Of a stretch of DNA of 64,000 nucleotides, positions 23,719-34,350 are shown piece after piece. The stretch comes from Calamus simplicifolius (taxonomy: Eukaryota; Streptophyta; Magnoliopsida; Arecales; Arecaceae), in NCBI GenBank assembly GCA_900491605.1, contig UESW01001508.1, positions 1-64,000 on the forward strand, read 5' to 3'. How positions within the stretch are numbered: the stretch's first letter is position 1; every line of letters starts with the position of its first letter. Made by a program: the position numbers and the translations under genes. The notes under the pieces were generated by a model. It saw only the letters and a program-made list of their open reading frames with translations. It was not told where the DNA came from and did no database searches.

Positions 23719-26075
23719 ATGGACCGTCGTGCCGTCAAGGAGGGTAAGAGACCCGTAGAAGAGTCTTTCCATTCTAGTAGTGAAAATCGGGTCCCTTTAG
23801 CCAACCAAATGCCTCGGCCGGTGGGTAGCATCACCATCCGCAATCGATCGAGTGCGATAGGACCTCCATCCACCTCAGGCTCCCCTATTAGGGCGGTTCC
23901 TGTGTCCTCCCGCCGTCTGGCACTTCCTCCGGCGGTGAGTTCTGATCCAGCAGGCCCAGCGGGGGTGGCCTCAACCATGACCCCTGCGGATGTAGAGGCC
24001 ATTAGGGCTAGGTACCTGGTCCCTAATTTCATCGGCCTGTCCGTGCCGGGGCCCGAAGATAGGGTGACCTCTGACCTCCCTGGTCGGGTCGCTCTATATA
24101 AGGAGTTCTTCCGATGCAGACTACGCCTTCCTTTCCATCCTTTTTTCTAAACCTGTTAGATAGGTATAGGTTAGTGCCGGTGCAGTTGACTCCGAATTCA
24201 ATTCAGATCATCTGCGCCTTCGTTATCCTTTGCTACTTCCAAGAGGCCCGGCCAGGGCTATCTTTGTTCCGAGCTTTCTATAAGCTCCGCCGTCAGGGTG
24301 AGGGGGCCTAGTGGGCATTTACCGCTAGCTAAGTAGAGCCTTCCCTTTAGGTCTCCGTCCAAAATTAGGGGATGAAAACCTCGATTCCTTTTTGCCCACG
24401 TCGAGGGGGTAAGGGCTGCCTGAAGGGAGCCAGACACTAGTCCCAATGACGATTCCGCCGTAAGGGATAGGGATAGGGAACTATTCACCCAATTGTCCAA
24501 TTGCCAAATCCCCAGCTACAAGGAACTCCTGTCCGAGGAGAACCTGGTAGAGGCTGAGTTGGCCCTAGCGGCCAGTGAGCTTGATGTCTGACTTCTTCTG
24601 TCTCACCCCAGGATTTGCTGTACGCCGCTGCTAATGTTTGTCACCTTTTTGCTACAGCGATGAAGGTCTCTGCCAGCGATTTTGAGGCTGTCCTGAAGCA
24701 AAAGAGGCAGGCGGCCGGAGAGACGTCCAGGCCGGCGAAGAGGATTCGACGAAGGGAGCTGGCCAGGATGATTGAAGCCCTCACGGCCCCAGCGCCTACA
24801 GAAGAGCCGGCTGAGAAGAAGCCGGTCAGAGGAGTGGTCCCGGGATCGGCCGGGCTGAAATTGAAGAAGGAGATATTCCAGCCACCACTAAACCGACGGT
24901 GGTGGTTTTAGATGAGGAGGAGGCCCCCGCCGCCGTCGGTGCGCCCGAGGCGGGGCGGGTCACAATCGACATCAGCCCTCCGGCTGCCACAGAGCCGGAG
25001 ATTGAGAATGCTCCCCTAACCGCCGGCGAGGGGGAGCCAGCCGCCAGGGAGCCCCGGGCTGGGGCGAGGCGGCCAAGAAGTGGGGAGGCGAGCCGGGGAG
25101 CTCATCCCGCCAACCGGCGCGTTGCCCGACCCGTCCCCAAGTTGAAGATCTGCAAGAGGGACAACGCGGCTGGTCCCCATAATTGGCTCAATGGCGGACA
25201 CTGCACAAGCTGCCCGCCTTCTGTCAGGAGTTTGGACCATCGAGTTCGAAGAGGAGATGCGAGGATTAAGCCACTCCACACTCCTGGATATAGTAATGGT
25301 TGCTGTTGTCCAGGTAATTTTTGAGCTCTCCTCATTTCTTTTGATGTTTCCATTTCCTATGGCTAATGTGCTCCCTTTGCTACAGATGGCCAACGGCGCA
25401 ATCGGCCTTCGCGAGGCGTTGGCCCATTCCTCAAATACAATTGCCAAGGCCATGGAGCGGGCCGACAAATATAAGAAAGAGAGCATGGCGCAGTCTCAAA
25501 GCCTTGCTCGTCTTCACCAAGAGGCCTCGGCCCGGGAGGAGAGTATGGCCGGCCGACTGAGGGAGGTGGAGGGCCGGGCCTCCGCAGCTGAGGCCAAGAT
25601 GGAGCTGGCTTCTGAAAAGTTGAAGGCCGCCATGGCACAGAACGAGGAGTTGGCCCGACGGCTCCAACATGCCGAGGAGGAAGCTCGGGCCGCCGCAGAG
25701 AGGGCAGCTGCCGCGAAGAAGGCGGCAGTGGAGGCGGCCTCGGAGAAGGTCAGAGTAGTGGCCTGCGCTGATGAGGCCAGCACCCATGCTGAAGAGGCCG
25801 ACAGTAGGGCTTGGGAGGCCGAGGCCAGGGCGCAGCGGGCTAAGGCCGAGGCGGAGCGGGCCGTCCCTAACTACAAGGCCTCGCTAGAGTTCAAGCAGGA
25901 AGTCATCGAGGCCGGCCTCGATGCTTATGTCCAAGGCTTCGAGATGTGCAAGGTTAAGGTATCTGCGGCCCTCAAGATCAACATCTCTGAACTTGATGAC
26001 ATCTGGCCTGGGGAGTCTGATGAGGAGCCAGCAGAGGAGTGGGACGAGAAGAAGCCCGGCCCAGGCGAACCTTGA
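23719..26075 (+). pseudogene. Antisense accessory ORF of the Tat-like element (Transposase_28 type)
   Basis: It reads opposite to gag-pol. The N-terminal part (ATG 23719) contains IRARYLVPNFIGLSVPGPED, then, after a frameshift near 24140, LLDRYRLVPVQLTPNSIQII and FRAFYKLRRQG. This is the conserved block of the Pfam family 'putative gypsy type transposon' (PF04195). A basic and proline-rich middle (24660-25190) follows, then an Ala/Glu-rich coiled coil of about 150 residues (25430-25880) and an acidic C-terminus ending at TGA 26073-26075. Two short introns are plausible: 24584-24657, and 25314-25385 (GT to CTACAG, 72 bp). Frameshifts near 24140, 24890 and 25190, plus stops after 24311, show it is dead. 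Its function is unknown in the family. A possible poly(A) region, AATGAAGAAAAA, lies near 26155. Confidence 0.75.
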
Positions 26076-26529
26076 GGATCCACCACCCATATTTCTTTTT
26101 CTTTGATTCATGTAGCCGGCCTTAGGCCAAATTTTGTACCTTCCTTCAATTGTTAATGAAGAAAAACTTTTTATCGAAATTTCTTTACTTTCTACTTCAT
26201 CTATTCCTTCTTCCTTTGGGAAAAACGTCTTACTGCGCAACTAACGATTGAACGGGTCCCATACCTGTTGATAAAGGGGGGAGGGCTTTTCTCCTAAAAT
26301 GTTTTCTCAACTTTAAACATTGCGCATATCGACAATGTTGTAGCCGAATTGCAGTTTTGGACTGGCCAAAGCATCTCCAGGATATAAGCCGGCTATGTGG
26401 AAGGTCACTTGAGATGCCTTATGATGTTGTAGACTGTTCGAAGGGGGACTCATCCGCGCATGAATCCTCTGAAGGCTTGGAATGATCCACATGCGACTTA
26501 GTGCTAAGATTAATCTTGAAGGCGCTGGA

Positions 26530-26709
26530 ACTGACCAGAGATGGTCGGAGCTGACTCAGCCAATTTGGAGATGCCGAGGCTGAGTGGGGTTGACCAGGGG
26601 AGGCCTACAACGACTCGGTCAATATTGGAGATGCATGGGTCGGTCGGGGCCGAGCCGGCCGGCTCGGAGTCTGTGAGGGCCAAACAGGGCCCTTTAGAGC
26701 CATCTCGAC
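26530..26709. repeat. Diverged LTR-type GC-rich repeat units
   Basis: GACCAGAGATGGTCGGAGC and related blocks resemble the 60-bp LTR units but are diverged. They sit between the antisense ORF and the 140-bp array. Confidence 0.5.
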
Positions 26710-27700
26710 CTTTGAAGCACCTCGGGGGTTTGTGTGCCGCCCGAGTGGCGACTCGATTGGGTACGGGCTGTTAGGGTTTTAACCGACTCGAGGGCACCGC
26801 CGTGCCGGGACCGAATGGTGTCCCGTTAGCCATCATGCCGACGAGCTCCTTTCGAACCACCTCGGAGGTTTGTGTGTCGCTCGAGTGGCGACTCGATCGA
26901 TACCGGGCTGTTAGAGTCTTAACCTACTTGGGGGCACCGCCATGCCGGGGCCGAGTGGTGTCCCGTTAGCCGCGATGCCGGCGAGCTTCTTTCGAACTAC
27001 CTCGGGGGTTTGCGTGTCGCCCGAGTGACGACTTGACCGGGTACGGGGCTGTTAGGGTCTTAATCGACTCGGAGGCACCGCCGTGCCGGGATCGAGTGGT
27101 GTCATGTTAGTCGCGATGCCGGCGAGCTCCTTTTGAATAACCTCGGGGGTTTGTGTGCCGCCCGAGTGGTGACTCGATTGGGTACGGGGCTGTTAGGGTC
27201 TTAACCAACTCGGAGCACCGCCGTGCCGGGGCTGAGTGGTGTCCTGTTAGCCGCAATGCTGGCGAGCTCCTTTCGAACCATCTCGGGGGTTTGTGTGCCT
27301 CCCGAGTGGTGACTCGACTGGGTACGAAGCTGTTAGGGTCTTAACCGACTCGGGGGCACCGCCGTGCCAGGGCCGAGTGGTGTCCCATTAGCCGCGATAC
27401 CGGTGAGCTCCTTTTGAACCACCTCGGGGGTTTGCGTGTCGCCCGAGTAGTGACTCGATCGGGTATGGGGCTGTTAGGGTCTTAACCGACTTGGGGGCAC
27501 TGCCGTGCCGGGACCGAGTGGTGTCCCATTAGCCGTGATGTCGGCGAGCTCTTTTCGAACCACTCGAGGGTTTGTGTACCGCCAGAGTGGAGACTCGATC
27601 GGGTACAGAGCTGTTAGGGTCTTAACCACTCGGGGGCACTGCCGTGCCGGGGCCAAGTGGTGACCCGTTAGCCGCAATGCCGGCGAGCTCCTTTTGCGAG
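26710..27700. repeat. 140-bp tandem array, seven units
   Basis: CTCGGGGGTTTG(T/C)GTG recurs at about 26732, 26863, 27003, 27144, 27284, 27425 and 27563. Each unit then carries CGAGTGG(C/T)GACTCGA, GGGCTGTTAGGGT, GGGGCACCGCCGTGCCGG and GGCGAGCTCCTTT in that order. Units are about 140 bp and differ by scattered substitutions and small indels. Tandem arrays in the 3' untranslated region are known in Tat-lineage elements and can seed satellite DNA. Confidence 0.9.
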
Positions 27701-27779
27701 ATCTAGTCCTTGGATATAGGGAGAACAGGCTGTGACGTTGGAAGGGACCCCTTTATTACTTATATTCCAGGGGAATACA

Positions 27780-29093
27780 TTATTGATAATATTGACGGAG
27801 GTTATCCGCATTCCAGGTACGCGGAATAGGTCTTCCGTCGAGCTCTTCTAGTTTGTATGCCCTCCGATGAAGTGTCTCGGTGACGCGATAAGGACCCTCC
27901 CAGTTGGGGGATAGCTTGCCCCCCTCCGTAGGCTTGGATACCTCAGCCTTCCTCAAGACCAAGTCTCCACGGTGAAAGACCTTGGGATGAACTCAGGCAT
28001 TGTAGTACTTGGCCGCTCGCTGACGGAAGGTCGCCATGCGTAGCCTCGCCCGGTCATGTGCTTCGTCGATGAAGTCTAGATTAGCCTGTATCAGTGCGGA
28101 GTTGTTTTCCTTGTTGAAGGACTCCACGCACGGACTGGGCAGTCTGATCTCAACGGGAATGATGGCTTCAGATCCGAAGACGAGACTGAAGGGAGTCTCG
28201 CCCGTCGGGCCCTGAGGGTCGTATGGTAAGCCCATATCACACTGGGAGTTCCTCCACCCATCGACCCTTGGACCCATCTAGCCGGGTCCTGAGCCCTCTG
28301 AGAATGGTGCGGTTCATGACCTCGGCCTCTCCGTTGGTCTGGGGGTGGCCGACAGAGGTGAATCGGTGATGAATGCCTAGCTCATCATAGAAAGTCTTAA
28401 ATGCTTCATTGTTGAATTGTCGGCCATTGTCTGTGACGAGGGTATGGGGTAGGCCAAAACGGCATATGATCGACTTCAGAAGAAGGCTTTGGCCTTACTT
28501 TCAGTGATCTTAGCCAGCGCCTCGACCTCGACCCATTTGGTAAAGTAGTCGATGGCGACTAGCAAGAATCTCGCTGCCCTGAAGCTGGGGGGAATGGCCC
28601 GAGGATGTCCATTCCCCATTGAGCGAAAGGCCAGGGAGCCGAGAGCGGGTTCAGCGGGGTGGACGGTTGATGCTGGATGTGCGCGTGGCGCTGACAACCA
28701 TCGCACTTCTGAACTAGTTTGGCTACATCCTCCTTCATAGTGAGCCAGAAGTATCCCTGGCAGAGAGCCTTCTAGGCTAGGACCTGCCCCCCAGATGATT
28801 CCCACAGATGCCTTCGTAGATTTCTCTGAGGATGTAGTCGGCGTGGCAGGTCCTACACACTTGAGCAGGGGGTAGGAGAACGACCTTCTGTATAGATGCC
28901 CGTCCAGGAGGACGAATTTGGAGGCCCTCCACTTGAGTAGCCTGGCTTTGTTGCGATCGTCAGGGAGAGTGCCATCAGTGAGATAGCGGACGTAGGCATC
29001 CATCCATGTGGGCTCTTGGGTGAGCGGGAGGACTTCCTCACCGTCCTCTACGCTGGGCCTTTCTAAGTATTCGATGTAAGCGTCCCTTGCCAT
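27780..29093 (-). pseudogene. Ty3/gypsy integrase region
   Basis: The C-terminal part is clear: VLRKAEVSKPTEGGKLSPNW followed by EGPYRVTETLHRRAYKLEEL and a RTWNADNLRQYYQ end. This is the usual integrase tail of Tat elements. Upstream frames hold scattered core pieces, such as YHTTLRA (displaced frame), SLVFGSEAIIPVEI and, near 28560-28620, the MDILGPFPP and FTKWVEVEA motifs that open the catalytic core. The frame changes several times between 27963 and 28800, so no functional integrase can be made. The region 28853-29093 encodes the linker that precedes the integrase zinc domain (KWRASKFVLLDGHLYRRS). Confidence 0.85.
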
Positions 29094-29132
29094 GCCGTCG
29101 GCAGAGGTAGCCAGACGAGAAAGGATGTCGGC

Positions 29133-29500
29133 CTAGGTGTTCTCACTCCGGGGAATGTAACTGATACTGAAGTAAGCTAAGGGGGAGATCAAGAGCCGAA
29201 CCTTGGCCAAGTACCGAGTCATAACAGGGTCACGCGCCTCGTACTCTCCGTTGATTTGTCCGGAGACGAGTTGCGAGTCTATGAAAGCCCTGAGACGCCT
29301 TATTCCGAACTCCTGGGCTAGCCTTAATCCGGCCAGTAGGGCTTCGTACTCAGCTTGATTATTGGTGGCTTCGAATAGAAACCGCAGGACGCATTCTGTC
29401 CTCTCACCGCTCGGCCCGGCGAGAATAAGGCCGGCGCCGCTTCCCTGAGAGTTTGACGCGTCATCCACATGAAGGATCTAAGTTTCTCCATCGCCGCTTG
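29133..29500 (-). pseudogene. Ty3/gypsy RNase H
   Basis: Reading leftward from about 29468, the frame gives DDASNSQGSGAGLILAGPSG, then EATNNQAEYEALLAGLRLA and DSQLVSGQINGEYEARD. These are the type I RNase H motifs (catalytic Asp at the start, Glu in the NQAEYEAL helix, Asp in DSQLV). An in-frame TAG just upstream (near 29478) separates it from the reverse transcriptase connection, so the polyprotein is interrupted. Confidence 0.85.
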
Positions 29501-29840
29501 GTTCGGGCCCGTGCTGTTCCTTGGTAACTTCCTCAACCGCCTCATCCACCCAAGTGCACTCAACCAGGAAGTCGGCTAAAACTTGGGACTTCAGAGCCGG
29601 TCGCGCCTAGAAGAGAGGTCGAACTCTCCTAGCTTGATGGCCCATTTGGCGAGTCGGCCTGAGGTATCCGACTGGGACAGGATGGCTGGAGGGGCTGGTC
29701 CGTGAGCACCACGATGGGATGGGCTTGAAAGTATGGGCGGAGATGTCGAGTGAAGACTATCAGGGTAAGATAACTTTCTCTGTCTTGGAGTACCTAACTT
29801 CTGCATCATGGAGGACCTTGCTCACATAATAGACGGGTCT

Positions 29841-30961
29841 CTAGGTCCCGTCAGTGTCGAGATGCACCAAGACCAAACTAACGGCCTCCGGAGAAGCGGC
29901 AAGGTATAGGAAAAGGCTTTCCCCATCCCTTGGCTTAGACAGGAGCGGCGGGGAGGACAGAAATGCCTTCAACCCATCGAAGGCTCTCTGGCAGTCATCT
30001 GTCCACTCGAAGCTGTTCACCTTCCGCAGGGCCTTGAAGAAGGGTAAACACCTCTCGGCCGATTTGGAGAGGAAACGACTCAGAGCCGCCACTCTTCCCG
30101 TTAGTCGTTGCACTTCCTTCTTGCTGGACGGTGGCCTCATGTCAAGGATGGCGCTGATCTTCTCTGGGTTTGCCTCGATTCCCTGCTGGGTCACCATAAA
30201 ACCCAGGAACATGCCCGCCGTGACCCCGAAAGCACATTTCTTGGGGTTCAGCTTGACTTGGAAACGGCGGAGGTTGTTGAAAGTTTTATCTAAGTCGGAG
30301 ACGTGATTGGAGGCGCGGGTGCTCTTTGTCAGCATGTCATCCATATAGACCTCCATATTCTGGCCTAGCTGATCTTGGAACACCTTGTTCATTAACCTCT
30401 GGTAGGTTGCCCCCACATTCTTGAGGCCAAAAGGCATCACCTTGTAGCAATAAATGCCTTTCTCCATCACAAAGGATGTGTGCTCCTCATCATTGGGATC
30501 CATTCTTATCTGATTATATCCGGAGAAGGCATCCATAAAACTGAGGAGCTCGTGCCCGAAGGTGGAATCCACCAGCTGATCTATCCTTGGCAGGGAAAAC
30601 TGTCTTTTGGACATGCCTTGTTAAGGTCGGTGAAGTAGATACAAATTCTCCAGCTCCCGCTTTCCTTTCGCACCATGACCACATTAGCCAGCCAACTAGG
30701 GTAATGTGCCTTCCGGATGTGGCCGGCACTGAGCAGTTTGTTGACTTCTTCATCGATAGCCTTTTGTCGGTTGGGAGCGAAGCTTCTCTTCCTTTGGCAG
30801 ATTGGACGGTGCCTTGGGTCAATGTTGAGCTTGTGGGTGATCACCTCTGGAGGGATGCCGGGCATGTCAGATGCCGACCAAGCGAAAACGTCCGAGTTAG
30901 CCCGCAGGAAGGTTAGGAGGCGCTTCCGGTCCTCCGGGGAAAGGAGTCCGCCGACACGCAC
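29841..30961 (-). pseudogene. Ty3/gypsy reverse transcriptase
   Basis: The first segment (30961 to about 30600) contains NKLLSAGHIRKAHYPSWLAN, VMVRKESGSWRICI and LNKACPKDSFP. A frameshift near 30600 leads to a 257-codon frame (30614 to 29841). That frame carries LPRIDQLVDSTFGHELLSFM, DAFSGYNQIRM, MPFGLKNVGATYQRLMNKVF, the catalytic box VYMDDML (YMDD in place of the usual YVDD), a long thumb and the connection region ending near 29845. All main palm motifs are present. Apart from the frameshift, damage in this segment is light. Downstream (29591-29809) the connection continues in another frame. Confidence 0.9.
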
Positions 30962-31049
30962 GGTCTTCGCCGGGTCATCTCCAAGAGGGAAAGTTAGGAG
31001 GTGCTCGGCTGGTTCTTCTCCCTTACTGGAATCTATGGGATAAGCGCTT

Positions 31050-31450
31050 CTAAAGTTGATTCAGCTTCAAAGGACTTGACGCTGTGTGATAACAAGGCAG
31101 GACTGGGCTGGTTTCGCCATGCATCTCTCCAACTCCTTCACCAGTGGGGAACTGCACCAGTAAACGCCGGTGAGATAACTGCATCCAAAAGATTGGGGCC
31201 CGGATGCTCGAGAATGGCATTGTACGCCAAGGGGACATGTACAACTAAGAACTTCATAATCACTGTGCTTTGGCGTGGTGGTGTTTCGGCCATCACGGGC
31301 AAACATATCTCGCCCTCGAACTTTACTGAATTCCCTGTGAACCTGACTAAGGGAGCCACCACAGGTCGAAGGGAGTCAAGAGATAATCCCATCCGAACAA
31401 ATGCATCGTAGGTAAGGATGTCAGCTGAGCTGCCACTATCAACCAATATC
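31050..31450 (-). pseudogene. Ty3/gypsy aspartic protease
   Basis: The frame starting near 31446 reads VDSGSSADILTYDAFVRMGL, the DSG active-site motif of retropepsins, then MAETPPRQSTVIMKFLVV and YNAILEHPGPNLLDAV. This is the order seen in Tat-type proteases. The frame breaks near 31140 before joining the reverse transcriptase region. Confidence 0.85.
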
Positions 31451-31537
31451 CTCTTTACAGGTGCTTGGCAATCATCATAGAGACAACGATGCCTTCATTG
31501 TTTACATTTTCAACGACAGCAGACTCCCCCCCAGAAA

Positions 31538-32910
31538 TTACATTATTTGGCGCCTCCTCCCCCTCGGGCATTTGGATGAAGGAGCTGCTCCCCAGGACAC
31601 CATCCCAACCGTCCGCTCCGTGGGAGTGTTATCAACCGTGGCTTGAATAGGCGGAGGCCCCATGAGGGTCGGCAATGGCTGTGGCGCCTTTTGGATATAC
31701 TTGCTAAGGTAGCCTCGCTGGATGAGTTTCTCTATGGCCCGCTTCAAACTGAAGCAACTGTCGGTGTCGTGGCCGTAATCCCGATGGAACTAGCAATAAC
31801 GGCTCTTGTCATGGGGAGAACCTTTCTTCATAGGAGGAGGGCGCTGGAGATAAGGCTCGCCCTCGATCTCCATAAGGATGTGAGATCGAGGGGTGAGAAG
31901 GGGTGTGAGCTTTTCTCGTCAGGAACGGGGCTTCGACGCCTGTTGTCGGATCGGCAAGGCGGGTCGGACCGCCGGTGTCGAGGGGGTCCATTCAGCTCGG
32001 GGCGAGCGGGCTTGTGGCTGGAGCTCCTCGAGGATTCTCGGCGGGTGAAGTCAGCTTCATCCGCACGGATGTACTTCTGAGCCCGGAGAAGGAGGTCGGA
32101 GTAGGAACTCGGGGCTTCTTGTCCAAGGAAAAGGTGAAGCGGGACGGAGGAATCCCCGCTTCAGCGCTAGCATTGCCACCGCATCATCCAGATAGTAAAC
32201 TTCGAGGGTGGCAGCCTTAAATCGGGAAACAAAGTCCCGTAGCGACCCCCTCCTTTGGCGCACGGAGAAGAGACTGTCCGCCACTCTTGGAATCCGCCAG
32301 CAGGCATCGAAATGTATCAAGAAGGCCCTCTCCAGCTCTCGAAAGGAGTCGATGCTGTGAGGGGACAGGCGCGAGTGCCACGCGCGAGCGGCCTTCCGTA
32401 GAGTGGCGGGGAAGGTTTTGCAGAGAAGGGCATCCGAAAAGCCTTGTACTCGTCCAGGCGCTCCTTCGCCTGGTGGCTGATTGTCGGGGCCCTCCGAGAT
32501 GGCTCGGAGGAAGAAGAAGAGGAAGAAAAAGAAGGAGAAGGACGCGGAGCCGGGACTTCCGCTTTGGCTCCTCCTAACGATGCGGCTTGGAGGAAATTTG
32601 CTGGGGCCACAATTGGGGGACCGTGGCCGGTTGGGGGGCTCACGGCGAGACTTCCTAGGGGAGACCTGCCTCCTAGGGGAAACCTGACGACGACCGGGTT
32701 CCCGCTGAGGAGGGCCTCCCCCAGCTGACTGCTGACTGGCGGGGGAGCAGTCTGGTGCTGGGTGGCCACGGACTGTTGCTACTGGAGTCCATGGACCATA
32801 GCGGTGAGGGTTTGGACTTGTTGGGTGAGATTCGCTAGCTGCTCCGTAGTTTGGACAGCTGCATCTGGTGGTGGACGGGTGATGGGAAGATCGGTAGCAG
32901 GGGGATTGGC
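31538..32910 (-). pseudogene. Ty3/gypsy Gag, frameshifted
   Basis: From right to left, several pieces in different frames can be read. These are an N-terminal coiled-coil-like stretch (DAAVQTTEQLANLTQQVQTL near 32870), a Pro/Ser-rich stretch (32317-32769), the retrotransposon-gag core (FDACWRIPRVADSLFSVRQR then RGSLRDFVSRFKAATLEVYY, 32057-32320), and a C-terminal piece at 31538-31747 (AIEKLIQRGYLSKYIQ). A TAG lies near 32785 and at least three frame changes occur. No CCHC knuckle was recognised. Confidence 0.75.
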
Positions 32911-33051
32911 CTCCTGCTACCTAACTGGTGGGGGAAGCCGCTAGACAGCTGATGGAAGCGTCCTGAGCTCGCATCACCATCATGGCTTGAAGAAGAGGAG
33001 AGGGGGGAGCAAAAGTTTTCCAATATGTAACACAGGGAACCCTGAGCCCCC

Positions 33052-33068
33052 CTATCTGGCGCGCCAAT
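33052..33068 (-). promoter_or_regulatory. Primer-binding site of the Tat-like element
   Basis: Immediately inside the 5' LTR the - strand reads TTGGCGCGCCAGATAGG. The TGG start complements a tRNA CCA end. I cannot say which tRNA is used. Confidence 0.6.
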
Positions 33069-33069
33069 A

Positions 33070-34345
33070 TGATGACGCTTGATCACTGGCCCTGAACATC
33101 GGGAGAAGGAGGCAGATTGATTAACGGATCTTGTCTTGCCGGGCTACCTGCAAAAGTCCCAGACCGGATGGATGCTTCGGTGGGGACCCTCCGACGCTCA
33201 AGTTAGCAACCGAGGTCACAGCTGAGGAATCGAATGAGCTCCTTTTTAGATGAAAAGAGGCCCTAGGGAGGAAGAATTCCTCTCTGGGTATTGGGATAGC
33301 AATCCTCTAAGTTCTTTTTCTCATACATGATTATTGAGTGAATTCACCTTTTTATAGGGGGTTGACACTTGAGACCACGTGGGATTCCGTGAAAAATGAA
33401 TGTTCGTGGAGTTCTTGGGGGTTGCGTGAATCTAGGCTGGTTGGTGGGTCCTGTCCCATCGGAGAGAAAAAAATGACGATTGGTGGGCTACGTCCCATCA
33501 GCCAGTGGGGCTATCAGGTAGTTGGGTCCAGTCCCATCAGCGGTGTGGCCAGTGGGTTGTTGGATTGGCGTTGTCAGGTGGCGCGGATCAGAAAGGTGGC
33601 GGCCTGAACACCAGGACTATACTGGGGCTAACCTGGAGAAATTGGGGGCACCTTGACCCTTCCGAGGGCGCCGAGGCTGAGCTGGGCCAGCCAGGGATGG
33701 TCGGGGCCAACCCTCCGACCAGGATGTGCCGGGCGGGGCCAACCAAGAATAGTCGGGACCGACTCGGCAGGCTCGGAGATGCTGGGGCTGAGCGGGGCCG
33801 ACCAGGAATGGTCGGGACCGACTCGGCGGGCTCGAAGACGCCGAGACCGAGCGGGCCGACCAGGAATGGTCGGGACCGACTGGCGGGCTCGGAGACGCCA
33901 GGGCCGATCGGGGCCGACCAGGAATGGTCGGAGCCGACTCGGCGGGCTTGAGACGCTGGAGCCGATCAGGGCCGATCAGGAATGGTCGGGGCCGACTCGG
34001 CGGGCTAGGAGACGCCGGGGGCCGATCGGGGCCGACCAGGAATGGTCGGGGCCGACTCGGCGGGCTTGGAGACGCCGGGGCCGATCGGGGCCGACCAGGA
34101 ATGGTCGGGCCGACTCGGCGGGCTTGGAGACCGGGGGCCGATCGGGGCCGACCAGGAATGGTCGGGCCGACTCGGCGGGCTTGAAGACGCCAGGAGCTGA
34201 TCGGGGCCGACCAGGAATGGTCGGGACCGACTCGGCGGGCTTGTAGACGCCGGGGCCGATCGGGGCCGATCAGGAATGATCCGAGCTGACTCGGCGGGTT
34301 GCGTTAGTGTTTTACCGAAGTTGTGTGGCTGTACCAGCCACATCA
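33070..34345 (-). repeat. 5' LTR of the Tat-like element
   Basis: The 1276-bp LTR precedes the primer-binding site when read leftward. It contains about ten of the 60-bp GC-rich units at 33690-34290, and a TATA-like box on the - strand at 33347-33358. Confidence 0.92.
33347..33358 (-). promoter_or_regulatory. TATA-like box in the 5' LTR
   Basis: The - strand reads CCTATAAAAAGG. The equivalent site in the other LTR is near 22335. Its position fits the promoter of a leftward-transcribed element. Confidence 0.55.
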
Positions 34346-34350
34346 GAGTG

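Larger units (their letters stand above)
22055..34345 (-). mobile_element. Full-length Ty3/gypsy retrotransposon, Tat-like, with antisense ORF
   Basis: The element is bounded by TGATGACGCTCGATCACTGG and CCAGCCACATCA and flanked by the perfect target duplication GAGTG (22050-22054, 34346-34350). It is 12,291 bp and reads leftward: 5' LTR 33070-34345, primer-binding site, gag, protease, RT, RNase H, integrase, 140-bp tandem array, antisense accessory ORF, polypurine tract, 3' LTR 22055-23168. An antisense extra gene between pol and the 3' LTR and tandem arrays in that interval are known for the Tat lineage (Retand/Ogre relatives), so I place it there. Every domain is interrupted by frameshifts or stops, and the LTRs differ from each other in sequence and length, so it is not autonomous today. 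Confidence 0.93.

Noticed and set aside
25363..25787. Long - strand frames opposite the antisense coiled-coil ORF
   Set aside because: GC-rich Ala/Glu codons leave the complementary strand open. The + strand shows the coiled-coil pattern and conserved block, so these are shadows.
22640..34290. Regular 60-bp LTR repeats as a CRISPR-like array
   Set aside because: The units are head-to-tail without unique spacers, lie inside LTRs, and the genome is eukaryotic.
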